The notes: a model not told the origin generated them from the sequence alone. 64,000 bases of DNA from Macrotrachela quadricornifera (GCA_022393335.1 JAJEKB010021802.1:234352-298351); one strand, 5' to 3'. Shown: positions 22,662 through 35,810, numbered from the stretch's first letter. Program-made: numbers and translations.

Positions 22662-24683
22662 TGCTTTTGTAACGTGTTAAAATATGCGTTCTCTTCCTGA
22701 TTCAAACTGAATCATACAACTATTCTCGTACTTTGAATGTTTGTTCAAATACAATGGATCATGGAATATACATTCTAAATACATTCAAAATAGCTAAAAT
22801 ATCAATTTTGATCAAATCACAAATAATCTCACAATATAAAACTACCCTTTTTCTCTACACAACTTCTTAACTTAAAAAACTGGAGGTGCAATAATGAAAA
22901 AAACATGTACTCAAAAGTAGTTTACAGATCCCATTATATTTCGATCTTCCTTCTAGGATAAAACATATATATAACTCCTTAGTATATACCTTCTCTTGTC
23001 ATTCTAAGTTCCTTTGTCTTCGACACTATAAATGGACAAAACTCAAACAACAATGATTTCTTTTCTCTTCACGTTAGCAAAAACAAAGAGTTCAACACTA
23101 ACAAAGTTAATTGACTCCTATATTGCTCAATCATTCAATTCAAGACAAAAAACTTCTAGGAAAGTAGTAAACATTGAAAAATTAAAATGCATATCTGTCC
23201 TTTCATGTTGAAATATCTATTTAACTACCAGCTACTAGTCGCAAATTAAAAACTAATAAGTTAAAATGAATACAATAGAATCAGATCATGACAAATTTTA
23301 AGAAAGTTACTCCTTTTAACGATCCAAGCTCATCAATCTAATATAAGATTCCAAACCAGTCAAAAGAATCTTATGGGATTCTGGTCGAAAAACCACTGAC
23401 AAATCTAGTGATCAAATTCTGATCATCACTCTTTTAATTAGTATCCATCTGAAAACCGTACTAACATAATATGCCGAAGTGCTTTTTTTTATAAAGACTT
23501 CGTTTACCTGGAAAATGAATCCTATTTCTTTGCAAATGTTGCTTGTGTTATATGCACAGTAATACCAAGTTGATCAAGTAAACAGCAAAAATTTTTTTTC
23601 TTTCCTATTACTTAATTATTGATTCTCTCCTTCTTGCGTCGACTTTTTTTCTCCTTACTCATTCTGTGTATACCATACGCAAACACGTGTTCTACTGGTA
23701 AATAATTGTGATGTCTGCTATTATTAGTATAAGTAAAAGTGTCTTACTGTAACTATAAATATTTTTTTGATTTTTTTCCTATGAAATGAAAATGATACGT
23801 TATTTATTTACATTCTCAATGAAACTTCTTAATTCACAGATAAGTAAATATAACTAATTTGAATCATTTGACTAGTATCATAGAGAACCTAGATGTCTAG
23901 CAATAAATAAAAGTCTTTTTAAAATATAATAATCGATTCTTATATGATAAGAATACGGTGAAAATTAGATTTTGATTACAATTTATTCCTCTTTATTTAT
24001 TTTATATGAATCATAAATAAATATGATATAGAAAAAAAAAGGTAATGTATAATATTTATAATCAAGAGGAAAAACATAACCTGTATAAATATTTCAATCG
24101 AAAAGACGAGTATGTATTGCAATTTCTTGAAAATAACTGATCGATTTTACCAATTAACTAAATTTTTATTAAAATTTACGTACCGAAGGAAAGGATACAT
24201 GTATACATCAATAAAAAAAATGTATGAACATCATCATAGGAGAACAAGAGGTCGCACTAAAAAATATTAAGATTGGTTAGAATAGAAGCAAATCTTTTTT
24301 TTATAATAATCATTCTTCAAGAATTGTTAAACAAGATAGTCAAATTGAAAAATCTGAAAAGTATAATTTTTTGACATTCTATAAATTTTCTATTGTACTA
24401 CATCAATTTTCGAAATTATATTATTCAATTTGATTCATATTATTACATAAATAAAATCATTTCGTAAGAATATGTCATATATGCAAATAAAGTTGAGTCA
24501 ACTCAAATTCATCTATCAAATAATTACCTCAACGAAAGGAGTAAGCTTACCTCATAGAAAATATCATAATATTTGTTTTCGATAAAATCTTGAATTTTTA
24601 TTGATATAATTATCAAAGCAAATCAATGATTATTATCAACATTGTTTTGTTTTGTTTTTCAGACTATCAATAATATTAAAAGA
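22662..24683. other. Non-coding region upstream of the nocturnin-like gene
   Basis: About 2 kb of AT-rich sequence with no supported gene. The tttttcag at 24654-24661, just before the start codon, could be the acceptor of a 5'-UTR intron. Confidence 0.4.
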
Positions 24684-25851
24684 ATGACAACAAACATGTC
24701 TTTTGCTGAGTAAGTAATATACAAAGCAAAATTAACAAATTTATATATATATAATTATAGAATATCGGATAATATATCACCAGCAAGTCTTAAACGAGAA
24801 TTTTATGGTAATCATTTGTCAAATTCGCAAACACTTCATGTTCTTCAATGGAATACTCTTGCTCAAGGTATATTGATTTATAATTTTACTATAATAAATT
24901 TTAAATAATTTTCTCATTAGGTTTATCTAATCCTGAGAGAAATTTTATACGTGTTAAGAATGAAACAGTTGCATATGAGACTCGTAAATGGCGTATTCTT
25001 GAACAAATTCTTATTCGTCAACCAGATTTATGTGCATTAGAAGAAATCGATACATATGATTGTTTTCTTAAATATCATTTGCCAAAATATGGGTAAATAT
25101 ATAAAATTTAATTTATTTCTTTACAAAATAATTATTTTCTTAGATATACTTGTTTCTATACTCCAAAATCTAAATCACCATGTTTTGCATTTGAACATGA
25201 TTTAGCAAATTTTAAAGGTCCTGATGGTCTTCTTCTATGTTATAAAACACAATTATTCGATGAAATTCATCGTCATTATTTTAAACAACCAGAAGATGGT
25301 AGTCAAGGAAAACAAGTTTGCAATTAAATTTATAAATACATTTAATTTTTTTCTAAATCTTTTTTTAGTTCTTTGCAATTCTTGAATTAAAACACAAACC
25401 AACATCGACAAATATTACTTTTATTGGTACACATTTAAAAGCTAAAAAACCATTTGCTAATGTACGAACAACTCAAGTACAAACTATGATAGAACATTTA
25501 GCTGAACATTATTCAACACAAACACATGTTATTATTGCTGGTGATTTTAATGGCGAAACTGATGAACCTTTTTATGATATTATACGTAAGACTGGTTTTT
25601 CAAGTGCCTATCGAACAATGTTAGATGATAAAGAACCATTATTTACAACATGGAAATTCCGAGAGCATGAAGGAGTTGAAGCTGAACAATGTCGAACTAT
25701 TGATTATATTTTTTATAAACCTGAAGGTTTTATACCAATTGCTATTTTAAAATTACCAAATAAAGAAGATATTGGTCCCAATGGTTTACCATCAAATGAA
25801 TATCCATCAGATCATTTAGCACTTGAAACTATTTTCAATATTAAATCTTAA
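24684..25851 (+). CDS. Nocturnin/CCR4-type endonuclease-exonuclease-phosphatase family protein
   Basis: Five exons (24684-24709, 24761-24867, 24921-25092, 25144-25315, 25369-25851) give 319 aa. The fold-defining motifs of the EEP superfamily appear in order: LQWNTLAQG (residues 37-45), the metal-binding glutamate in CALEEID (about 82-88), GPDG (118-121), GTHLKAK (179-185), GDFNGE (217-222), TIDYIFY, and the terminal SDHLAL with the catalytic histidine. The YETRKWRILE and IGPNGLPSNEYPSDH blocks point to nocturnin rather than to CCR4 itself. Nocturnin removes the 2'-phosphate from NADP(H); related CCR4 proteins deadenylate mRNA. All core residues are present, so it is probably active. It lacks an obvious targeting peptide and is slightly shorter than vertebrate nocturnin. 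Confidence 0.92.
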
Positions 25852-26506
25852 TACATTTCATTTTCATATATAGTTTTATTTATATATGATTTTAATAAAA
25901 AAAATAAGCAAATAAAAATATTCATTTTTTGAAATTGCATCATATAGCTGTAGTCGAAAAAAAACTTGCATAAAATTCTTTTTTTTATCTAAGAATCTTT
26001 TTCCTATGGTTCGAAGTAAACATAAGCGTCATTTCTTTAGAGTGACTCTTCTGTAGTTATACTAGATAATTATGATAGAGAACTTCGGATTTTCTTATCT
26101 TTGATGCAAATCTATATGATAATATAATTTTCTTCTTCCTCAAAAAGTCTAGCATATGTTACTATTGTATTGCTAAAACAAAGCCATAAGAGATGGCTGA
26201 GCAATTCACTGAAAAACAAGTCTTTTGCCTAAGGCCTATCCATTACAATAGTACTAGATTAAAATAAATCGTTGTTAGTGAAAACGTTCAAACAAATGAC
26301 TGAAATACAGCCGAGTTCAAAACTACTTGCACATCTTGTCATGCAAATATATTCTTATATATATATATATCACTCTCAAGTAGTTTTGTGCACTGACTGA
26401 TAGCCTCTGACGAGTACTATTAAATACTATATTTCAATATTTTATTCGCTTATCTTTAGAATAAATAAGAGATAAATATTTTTGCTCATAGACATCACAC
26501 AATTTA
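25852..26506. other. Non-coding spacer
   Basis: 3' flank of the nuclease gene. It includes a short inverted repeat around 26318-26392 (aaaactacttgcaca / caagtagttttgtgca) with a (TA)n loop. No gene was seen. Confidence 0.45.
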
Positions 26507-27020
26507 CTACAACATTATAAGATCAATATTTTTGAATTCTTCAGCTAAAAAAGGTTCGCGTTCATCAATATTTTGGGGTTTTCTTTTTCCGACTTTGTGT
26601 TTTACGATCGACCGGATATTCTCGATGGGGTTAACGTCGAGACTATTAGATGGCCACTTTAATAATGTATGCAGTTTTGCTGATGAATTGCTTACAAATA
26701 TTACTGGTGTGTTCGGGGTCATTGCCCTGTTGCAAACGCCAATTGTGCCGAATTTGTTGTCTAGCAGTAGGAAAAAGATAATTTTCAAGTATATGAACAT
26801 AATATGGACCATCGAGATTACATCTAAATGTATGACAGGTCAATACACTTTTCACACTTATAGTACCCAAACATGAACTTTTTGGCGAGCTTTAGGTATA
26901 CTTTTAAGTTGCTTCTTTGGACGTTTTGTCCAACGACACACAGTGTTACAAAAAAGTTGAAATGAAGCTTCATCTGTAAATATTGTACGTGTAAAATCAT
27001 CATATTTATGCTATTTAGCC
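26507..27020 (-). pseudogene. Tc1/mariner transposase, frameshifted remnant
   Basis: Read on the minus strand, pieces in different frames line up with the C-terminal half of a Tc1-like transposase. They are FTDEASFQ (first catalytic aspartate region), VRWTKRP-like sequence, then GNDPEHTS (second aspartate), and finally WPSNSLDVNPIEN (the glutamate of the DD34E triad). At least two frameshifts and one stop separate them. The N-terminal DNA-binding domain is not visible. This is a dead element; it could be related to the transposase that once moved the TA-flanked MITEs here, but no end sequences link them. Confidence 0.85.
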
Positions 27021-28153
27021 CATTGGATACACTAGTAGGTAAGTTATATTTTTTTCTTTTAGAACTACCATTCAAACTTAAAATTTGAATTGATTATTAT
27101 AATTTAATTGTATATTTAGTTCTCATGCATTACTTGTTCAATCATATTTTTTTTTCTATTTAGATTTGTTTATGCTATTAGTTTATTTAAATATATTTCA
27201 TTAAACGAAATTTATTTATGCGTAATACTATTTTTTTATTATTTTGATGCGTTAGTTATCAATGATATTTATCTATTGCTTAGAAGTATCAATTATTATT
27301 GATACATCTGATGAAAATAGAAATTCTTGCTGAAATTTCTATTTTTTAATTTATATCGCATGAAATATATAAGTGAAAATGAAATTGAGAACTGATGTTT
27401 AAATTTTTAGAAAATGTTCGAATTGTTAAACGAAATGTGAATTTCTGGAAAAGTTCATATGAATTCACTTTTGATTGTCAAACTAGAAAATCGAATTTTC
27501 AAGAAAGCAGAAATTCCTTGGAGAATTTATATGGAGTTTTCTAGAATATCTTCAACTATATTCTCTAAATAATTTCCTAGTTTACAGTGTATGGGACCAA
27601 CTTTTGCAGTGCCACAAATTTGATATTGGAAACAAAAGCAGAGCTATAGAATAAGTGATCATAAGTACAACCAGCAGAAAATCAACAGAATAGGTTTTAT
27701 AGATAACTTAATATTATGATATTAGTTGAAGTACGATCGAATAGCATAGAAAGATAGAGGTATTTTTTCTCTATCAGATTATATAGATGGAGAGTTATTT
27801 AAGGCTACTAAACGGTATCAAAGTCTCACTGCCCGTACTTTTCGTATGCCCTAAGTAGAATATTTTATGCCGACACAAGCAATGTTGAAAATATGATTGC
27901 ACGTATCGCAGACATTTTAAGGAATTGAGTTCGTACATATTTCTACAGCATTTTCTGTCAATTATCATCTATTGTGATTGTTTTGAAAAATAAAACACAA
28001 TAAACTAGTTATACTTCATACTAAGTTTCAAAGGTTATCATTAATAAATAAAAGAATATGGGAAAAAAAAGCAATCTGAATATAAAGTTAATCTATCTAT
28101 ATAGACGCCAGTTGATATCGTCTTTCTAAAAACTAATAATAATCAATATTCAA
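27021..28153. other. Non-coding region
   Basis: AT-rich intergenic sequence without supported genes, ending in the promoter region of the chitinase-like gene. Confidence 0.45.
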
Positions 28154-29031
28154 ATGAGGAATATGTATTTATTATACCTTGTAATTAGTATTTGTTTGAT
28201 CAATGTGACTGAAAGCAGCATTAACCAAAAAGTAATTCATAAGATTGAACGACGTCAAGCTTGCCCTGATTTGAAAATGTGCAGATCAAAATGGAACTAT
28301 TGTGGAACAGGAGCAGAATATTGTGGCGATGGTTGTAACGCTAGACCTTGCTATAATAATAATAATAATAATAATAATGGTGAATCTGGAAATGGCGATA
28401 TAATTACGGATCAAATATTTGCGTGTGCATTTAATACACTCGATGCTGGAACACGAGCTAATCGACTTGATGGATTAAGAAAATCCGGATGAAAGCCAAC
28501 GAATAAAGAAAAAGCAGCTGTTTTTCTTGCTCATGTGTTTCATGAAACTGGTGGTCTAAAAATTTTGAGTGAATCTTGTGCACCAGGTTAGTTTATTTTC
28601 GACAAAGTTCAGGGGAATAACATACTCTTGATATTTGTAAAGGTTGTTCACCAAACTATGCTGGGTCTTGGTGCAGTATTAAAGGTAAAGAAGGAAAACT
28701 ATATCATGGTCGTGGATGGTTTCACTTATCTTGGCCATGTAACTATTATGCTGCTGGTCAAGCTTTAGGTGTTGATCTTCTTTCCAATCCAGATTTAGTT
28801 GCACAAAGACAGGAGTTAGCTGTTAAAACGGCTATCTGGTTTTATCAAACACATAATATGGGTAATCCAGCAAGACAAGGAGATTTTGCAGCAACAACTA
28901 GAATTATTAATGGACAACTAGAATGTAATGGAGGACCAGGAGCCAATAATCAGAGAACAAGAGTTGCCACGTATCGAAGAGTCAGGAATTGCTTTGGTCT
29001 TGGAGATCCAGCTAAATATCCAACATATTAA
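28154..29031 (+). pseudogene. GH19 chitinase with hevein-type chitin-binding domain, in-frame TGA
   Basis: Two exons (28154-28586, 28643-29031) encode a 20-residue signal peptide and a hevein-like domain at residues 37-66 (CRSKWNYCGTGAEYCGDGC). An Asn run from an AAT microsatellite follows, then a GH19 catalytic domain. Recognisable GH19 motifs are FHETGG (catalytic Glu about 131), YHGRGWFHLSWPCNYY, LLSNPDLVA and RIINGQLECNGG. GH19 enzymes hydrolyse chitin by inversion and are best known from plants and bacteria, so horizontal acquisition is plausible. Codon 113 is TGA (28490-28492), where relatives usually have Trp (KSG-W-KP), and the frame is otherwise intact on both sides. It is either a recent nonsense mutation, a sequence error or an allele. 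Without readthrough the product is only the chitin-binding domain. Confidence 0.88.
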
Positions 29032-30150
29032 TTACCCACTTTTTTCTTTTCTTTCAATATGCTTATTTACACTATATAAACAAACATTCATTGATTCATT
29101 CACTTTTTTTCTAGAGTAAATATCGTGAAATTTCCCTCAAAAAAAAAATGTTTCTTTTTTTGAGGATTTGAGTCTGACCGACTCTCTGTGCATGAATACA
29201 ATAAAAATAAGCAACAATGATCAGGTTCGATCTTGCTTCGCAGTCATATCAGATGGATAATTTTAATACTGTATCTATATGTATCATGAGCTCTTCCACG
29301 TAAGTCACGATTGAAATACCCTTAACCGGCTCATTCGAGATTCCCAGATTTTGTTCAATTTAATATATGTTGTAGAGGAAAGAATTTGATGAATTTTAGC
29401 GTAAACTGATTTAAAAAATATTGAATTCCCCACATTTTATAAGCATTTTACGAAATATTAAAAGAAAAGAGGGCGTGGCAAATCTCAAGTTGTAACCGGT
29501 TTTCAATAAACTTTTGTGTCTGATTTATGCTTTTTAACCAGAGATTTATTAAAGTGTTTCACCCAAGTCAATTCAAAAATTTATTTTAGGATGTAATTCG
29601 TAAACAGAACGATGTAGCATACTTTGAAATTATTACAGTTGATTTAATTCTGTGAAAAAATATCTGAAATACCGGTATTGGAAACTGACCTGTCCACAAA
29701 ATTTCTAAAGTTGTCACAGATAAGGACATGTTATATCTATTTCCCTCATCACATTTCAAGAAATAAACAAAATTAGAAATCAGAAATTTATTTTTTTAAA
29801 AATTTCTAACAACTATTACGAATTAACATAATACATATGCACTCTGGTACAACTGTTTTGATAAATTGGCAGCTGCTACTTATTTAAATAGATGCACAGA
29901 AGTGATTATGCATCATAGTAATGCGTAATATTTCTTAGAAATTTTCTAAAAAGTAAATTTCTGATTTCTGTCCTTCTGGTGATCACTAGAGGATACACAT
30001 ATGAAAGGAAGCATATATTGCATTAATTCCTGATTGCTTGTAGAAATTTTCAAAATAATAAAATTCTGATTTCTCTTTTGTTCTCTTAATAGATCAATGT
30101 AAGTTATTCGAATATATTCTACACTAAAAAACAATACAACTAATAATCAC
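29032..30150. other. Non-coding region
   Basis: No supported gene. Short inverted matches of an aaatttctgatttctaatt type at about 29776-29812, 29950-29970 and 30060 suggest remnants of a small repeat. Confidence 0.4.
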
Positions 30151-31062
30151 ATGGTATCATTAACATTAGATGATATGAATTCTGATGACAAACCAGACAT
30201 CATTGACAGTCATAATGCAACTAAAACAATAGACATTTTCTTTAACAATGGCAATAAAATGTTTACTGTTCAAACGTTCGTTTTACCATTTATACATTCT
30301 CTAAATTTTTTGACAACATCAGACAATAATGATGGTAAAATCGATATTATTGTTATAGATATTTTAGTGAAAACAATCATTATTTTCCTCAATGATAATA
30401 ATAATGAGTTTGTTAAATATGTGAGCCATTCTTCTGATTCGTTACCACTTCATTTGATAACTAATGATGTTAATATTCACTGAACAAGCGATTTATTTCG
30501 AGAACATGGATCCAAGGTTTATAGCAGCAACCGATCTTAATCATGATAGAAATCTTGATATAATTGTTGCGTTCTCTTGGTGTCATAAAATTAGCATTCT
30601 TTCCTATATCGGTAATGGAACTTTTACTACTTACGCAAATATTCTTACTGAGAATGAATCAGCCCAAGTGATAGTAGCAGATATTAATGATGATGAAAAA
30701 CTCGATCTCATTGTTACACATTCTATTGCAGGAACTATTGGTATTTATTTCAATGCTGGTAATGGCAAATTTACTGATGCAGCAACTTACCCAATTAATA
30801 CGGTAGCCGAACCATTGGCAATTGGTGATATCAATGATAATAAAACATCTGACATTATTGTCTCAAGTACTTATGTTAAAAATGAAAGTGTTAATATTTT
30901 TCTTAATATTGGTAATGGTGCATTTAACGCTAAAACAACCTATTCAACTGATTGTGATAGTTTTTCTGTTGCAATAGTTGATGTAATGGCGGCAATCAAC
31001 ATGATATTATTATAGAACACTATAAAAGTCTCAGTATTCTATACACAGATTGTCAATTATAG
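30151..31062 (+). pseudogene. FG-GAP/VCBS repeat protein, frameshifted
   Basis: The reading frame from 30151 gives repeats of the D-x-N/D-x-D-x-x-D-I-I-V type (LDDMNSDDKPDIID, DNNDGKIDIIV). It then breaks near 30478. A second frame continues with LNHDRNLDIIVAF, INDDEKLDLIVT and INDNKTSDIIVSS, each followed by an FLNxGNGxF strand, as in integrin-alpha-like beta-propeller blades. Near 30985 a further one-base shift is needed to reach VNGGNQHDIIIIEH and the stop at 31060-31062. With two frameshifts and no start or signal peptide, this is a decayed fragment. Intact relatives are usually secreted or membrane-anchored calcium-binding propellers. Confidence 0.8.
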
Positions 31063-31819
31063 AAAAATGACATTTTTATAAATTCTCGTAAATTATTTCA
31101 TTTATTAGTTTTCTTGATTTTATATTGCACTATGTAAAACAAATGAAGTTTTCTCTTATAATTTGAACATCCTCTGCGCTATGTACACTCAGTTGTGCAT
31201 AGCTCTGTGTCTTTGTACACTCAAACTACCATAGTGGAAACATTACATATGATAGGCCAATTTGATGTCTCTCCTCTTACTTACTTCTCTCTTACCCTCC
31301 TCCCTGTACTCTCCTCTCATTCTCACCTTTCATCTTTCTCCAACTAACTCTTCATGGTTCTCTCAGAGGGGCACATTAAGGAAAGAGGGATGAGGTAGAG
31401 CGAAGTGACGGGAGAGATAGGGGACCGCGGGACCCGTATACTGAATTTATTGCCGTAAGTAATCTTTATTAGGCGCGCATTATTTACATGCAAATTTTAA
31501 AAAGATTAATTAAACATTTTATATTTATTCATCCTCTTAATTAAAAAAAAAACGTCTTAAATATTTATTTCACTTCTCCTTTCCTATATTACTAGAGCGC
31601 ATTTCGTTTTTTCTGAAGGAATATCGTGAAATTCACTTGTTTATATTTAATTCAAAAATCTTTCGATTATTTCTTGTCCTGATTTATACAGATGATGAAT
31701 ATTTCATTTGTTTTTCTCAATATACAAATTTAATAGATTAAAAATTTCAACAAACATGATCATATCATTTTAAAAAGAGAATATAACGTGATTAGCAGGT
31801 CTCAACAATTATAGATTTT
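31063..31819. other. Non-coding spacer
   Basis: It contains a pyrimidine-rich tract (about 31265-31350) followed by a short purine- and GC-rich patch (31370-31440). No gene was seen. Confidence 0.4.
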
Positions 31820-33517
31820 CTAATTCATACTTGAATTAGTATATGTTCCAACATTGGTATCGAATGTAAGGATCATATTAGGTATTACAGAATTTGGTTG
31901 ATCAAAAGAATATTGTATAAATGGTCCACTACTCGAAGCTAGCATATAAAAAATAATTACTTAATAAATAAATATATATATTGATGTCTTGTCCTACCTT
32001 GTACACCAACAGTACAATTAGCACCTCGATCAGTTACATCATAATAAATGAATTGAACAATGCCTGGCATATTTTCAAAGAATACTATTTGAAAATGATA
32101 ATATTCAGTGGGTTGTTGATAATGACTGCAATAATATTCAAAAATAAGCTTTCGATTTGGAGCATCACCTTCACTTTGATAATAGATTCCTTGTGATGTA
32201 TTTGCATAAATATACAGATCATCCCAATATGCCAGAGCTGTTGGACCTTCAAATGCAAAAGTAGGAAGAGGAGTTTCTGTGTAATAGTTGGAACAGTTTC
32301 TAAGACAAAGTACCTGTTAAACACAACAATTTTTTGTATTAAAATTATTGAATAGTAAAAGAATTATTATTTATTTATACTAAGAATTCTTCAATAAAAA
32401 TATATTCATTCTATTACTTTATTATTATTGAATGGGATCAATATTATTTGCTATAATATAGTCAATGTTTATTCCAAAAAACGTTACAGACTAATTTTGG
32501 ATATATGAAGAATTCTAATTGTCTTTTATTCATTTTGTTCGCTATTTTATTAGTTTGATTAAACAAAAACTTACACCATTCGTTGTTACATGAACAAAAT
32601 CAGTTGTTGTATTATAGAGAGTAATATTGAATGGTAGAGTTACATTATAATGTTTATCGTCAACTGAGCCATTTAACGCTGCCGTAAAAATTGGTATTGC
32701 ATTAGTTAATTCAATGTTTGGTGCAGTACTACATAGACCAGCTGAACAACTTGTATAATTAGCCGGACAAATATTTCCAACTATACCACAATTATTAAAA
32801 TCAATTAATGTATTAACACAATGTCCAGAAGGTGCTGGTAAAAATGGAAATACACATATAACTAAATAAAAACCATATAAAAGATATTATTAACTAAAGC
32901 TAGTTATTCTCATATCTTTAAGAAAGAATCAAATAGAAATATTTAATCAATTGAACAAGCTAAGAATCTTATGTGAGTATCAAACTGTGTTATAATAATA
33001 GAATAATACTTTACTTTCTGTTGTTGTTTCTGTTGATGTCATTTTTGTCACTGTAGTTTGTATCGTTGACATTGGTCTAGTTGATGTCATTTTTGTCACT
33101 GTAGTTCGTATCGTTGACATTGGTCTAGTTGTAAATGTACCTGAAGAATATACAATCTGTTTTTAATACCTAGTTTTATAATAATCAAATTGATTCAAAT
33201 AAAATATCAGAAAGATTCGATTAAATGAATAAGAGAAAAGAAATTTACTAACTTAATGTTAGTGTTGTTGTTTGTTTTTGTAAAACTATAATAGGAACAG
33301 CAATGGCTATACTAATGATAAGAAGTAGTAACAGTATCAGCAACCATATTTTTACACGTCTAAGAGAATAATAACAGAAATTTTTTTTGAACATATAATT
33401 AATAATATTAAGTTTTGAATACCTTCTTCTTTCTAATTTTTTTTTGGGATTATCAATTGAAATATTGATATTTCGAGATAATGATTTATTTTTGAACGAA
33501 TTTGGTTGAACTTTCAT
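31820..33517 (-). CDS. Type II membrane protein, paralogue A, unknown ectodomain
   Basis: Six exons on the minus strand (33423-33517, 33253-33359, 33015-33140, 32575-32861, 31998-32313, 31820-31938) give 349 aa. The N-terminus is basic (KKKLERRRR) and is followed by one membrane segment (IWLLILLLLLIISIAIAVPI). A Thr-rich stalk follows, made of two tandem copies of a 19-residue unit containing RPMSTI-TTVTKMTST. A Cys-rich module (CVNTLIDFNNCG, CPANYTSC, CSAGLC) and a large beta-rich segment with YWDDLYIYANTSQGIYY and EYYCSHYQQPTEYYHFQ complete it. The basic inside and Thr-rich outside predict N-in, C-out topology. I do not recognise the C-terminal domain. Gene B (34309-35810) is a close paralogue with its last three exons of exactly the same lengths. 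Confidence 0.8.
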
Positions 33518-34308
33518 TATTAATTACAATTTGTAAAATAATATAATTATATTATCCTAAAATATTTATATAATTCATAAATTAAATATTTCAATTATTG
33601 ATTGAGAATAATTAAAAATAAATTTTTCTAATTTTACAGATATACTTAGTTCAATAGTTAATATTTTATACATTTTTCGATGTTAACTAAAGCAATAGAA
33701 CGTTATTCTGAAATATTTTTGTACGATAAAAAAACTTACGGGCTGTTTTTTTTGTGTAATGACGATAGTGAAGATATTTGAGACTTTAAATAAAATTTCA
33801 TGCGTTTCATGATAATTCAAAATATCATATTTCAGTAAATTAAGACGATGAAATGCATATATTTGATTCATATTTTCTGTAAAAAACTTTCAAATCTTAA
33901 TATAAAATTATTATTTTTAGGAATATGATAGATATTCAATTTTTTTTCAGTCTTTAGAATTGAAAAATTAAATATTATTGTCAATTTTTACAGTAAGGCA
34001 CGAGCATAAATCCATCATGAAATCCATACAAATCTTTTTGTTATTTCTAATAATCGAATATCTAGATATCAATATAGATGCAAATATTCGCTTAAAATAT
34101 CAGATTTCAAATAAAATATTTCTTTTACGTTATATGTATTCTAACTAAAATTTTATCATGATAAAGATAAAATTTTCTACATAGAATGAACTGAATACTA
34201 ATTTTAGAAGTTTGCATTTCACATTTATTTCAATTATAAAGCAATATACATAACTTCTAATAGAAGAAAACAAAAGATGAGATTAACATTCTCAAGCTGT
34301 CATTTTTC
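33518..34308. other. Intergenic spacer between the paralogues
   Basis: AT-rich. It holds the 5' flank of paralogue A and the 3' flank of paralogue B. No gene was seen. Confidence 0.45.
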
Positions 34309-35810
34309 CTAGCCAATGCTTGAAGTACTATATGTTCCAGTATTTGTATTGAATGTGAGAACCATATTCTGTGTTACAGAATTTGCTTGATCGAAAGAAT
34401 ATTGTATAAATGAACTACCACTTGAACCTAGAATATCATAATAAATATATATATAATATCTTAGTTAGCTACTTTGAACACCAATAGTAGAAGAAGCACC
34501 ACCATCGGTTGCTTCATAATAAATAAATTTAACAATATTAGGCATATTCTCGTAGAAGACTACTTGAAAATGATAATAATCAGTAGGTTGAAGATAATGA
34601 CTACAATAATATTCAATAACAAATATTCGATTCGGAGCAGTACTTTGAGTATCATAATAAATTCCTTGTGATGTATTCGCAAAAATATATAAATCATCCC
34701 AAAATGGTAAAACTGTTATACCAGAAAATGCACTTGTAGGTAAATTAGTTTCTGTAAAAGTTGTAGCACATACACCAAAACAAATCACCTGTTAAATATA
34801 TAATAAAAACTGTGAATCTACATAATTGACATATAACTTACACCATTAGTTGTTACTGTAAGAGATTTTATTGTTGTATTATAAAATGTGATATTAAATG
34901 GTAGAGTTATACTGTAATATGCATCATCAATTGATCCATTGACAGAAGCTGTCCAAAGATATGTTCCATTAAGCAGAATGATACTTGCTAAATTACTACA
35001 TAGACCAGCAGAACAACTTGTATAACTCGATGGACATACGTTATTAAGCTTGCCACAATTATTAATATCAATTAATATATTAATACATTTTCCCGAAGAT
35101 GCTTGAACGAAAGGTGAAACACATTTAGCTAAATAGATTTATATTAGAAAAAAAACCAAAAAGTAGATTATTAGAACAATCATACGTGTAGTAGCTAAAA
35201 TATGTAAAATAAAAATCAATAATTACATTATTATATAATAAATCTTTCTTACTTTTAGTTGTAGTGCTTGTTGTTGTCGTCGTTGTTGTTGCTAAAAGTA
35301 TTTAATAGTATAAAAAAACGTATATTATATAATATTTCATTTATATTATTCACTTGTAGTTGATCTAGTCAATAAAACAAGAGCAGCAATTAACATTGCA
35401 AATATAGCAATAGCAAGTAAAAGAATTAACATAAGTAATGCTAACCATAAATATCTCTTCCATCTAATGAGAAATAAAATAAAAATTGATATTTTTTTTC
35501 AAATTATGATATATACCTATCTTTAGTTGGTATTTCTTCTAGATCATCTGGTGATGTATAAATATTTCGAGGTGTTACAGAACGTGATGGTTGACTTCGA
35601 AATGAATCCGATCGATTAGTTCTTACTACTTCAATAGTTCGGGATGGTGCAGGATTTTTAGGCTGGAAATATTAAAATATACAGAAAATTTTTTTATTTA
35701 TTCATGGTAAGATAACTTTTTATGAGATATTGATTATTATTACTTACAGTTTTATAAAAAAATATTCGGAATGGTTTTGATGCAGTAAGACTTTCACTAC
35801 TTGTCGGCAT
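34309..35810 (-). CDS. Type II membrane protein, paralogue B, unknown ectodomain
   Basis: Seven exons (35748-35810, 35517-35662, 35354-35463, 35253-35291, 34842-35128, 34473-34788, 34309-34427) give 359 aa. A longer cytoplasmic part (MPTSSESLTASKPFR..., Ser/Arg-rich, then EEIPTKDRWKRY) precedes one membrane helix (LLMLILLLAIAIFAMLIAAL). The stalk is a short poly-Thr exon of 39 nt. The ectodomain parallels that of paralogue A: Cys-rich module, then FWDDLYIFANTSQGIYY and EYYCSHYLQPTDYYHFQ. Exons of 287, 316 and 119 nt are identical in size to those of A, while the cytoplasmic and stalk exons differ. This indicates tandem duplication with faster change in the N-terminal half. Function is unknown; a surface receptor or adhesion protein is a guess from architecture. 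Confidence 0.8.

Noticed and set aside
28490..28492. UGA reassigned to Trp
   Set aside because: TGA is the natural terminator of several intact genes in the window (38376, 36622, 50589), so reassignment does not fit.
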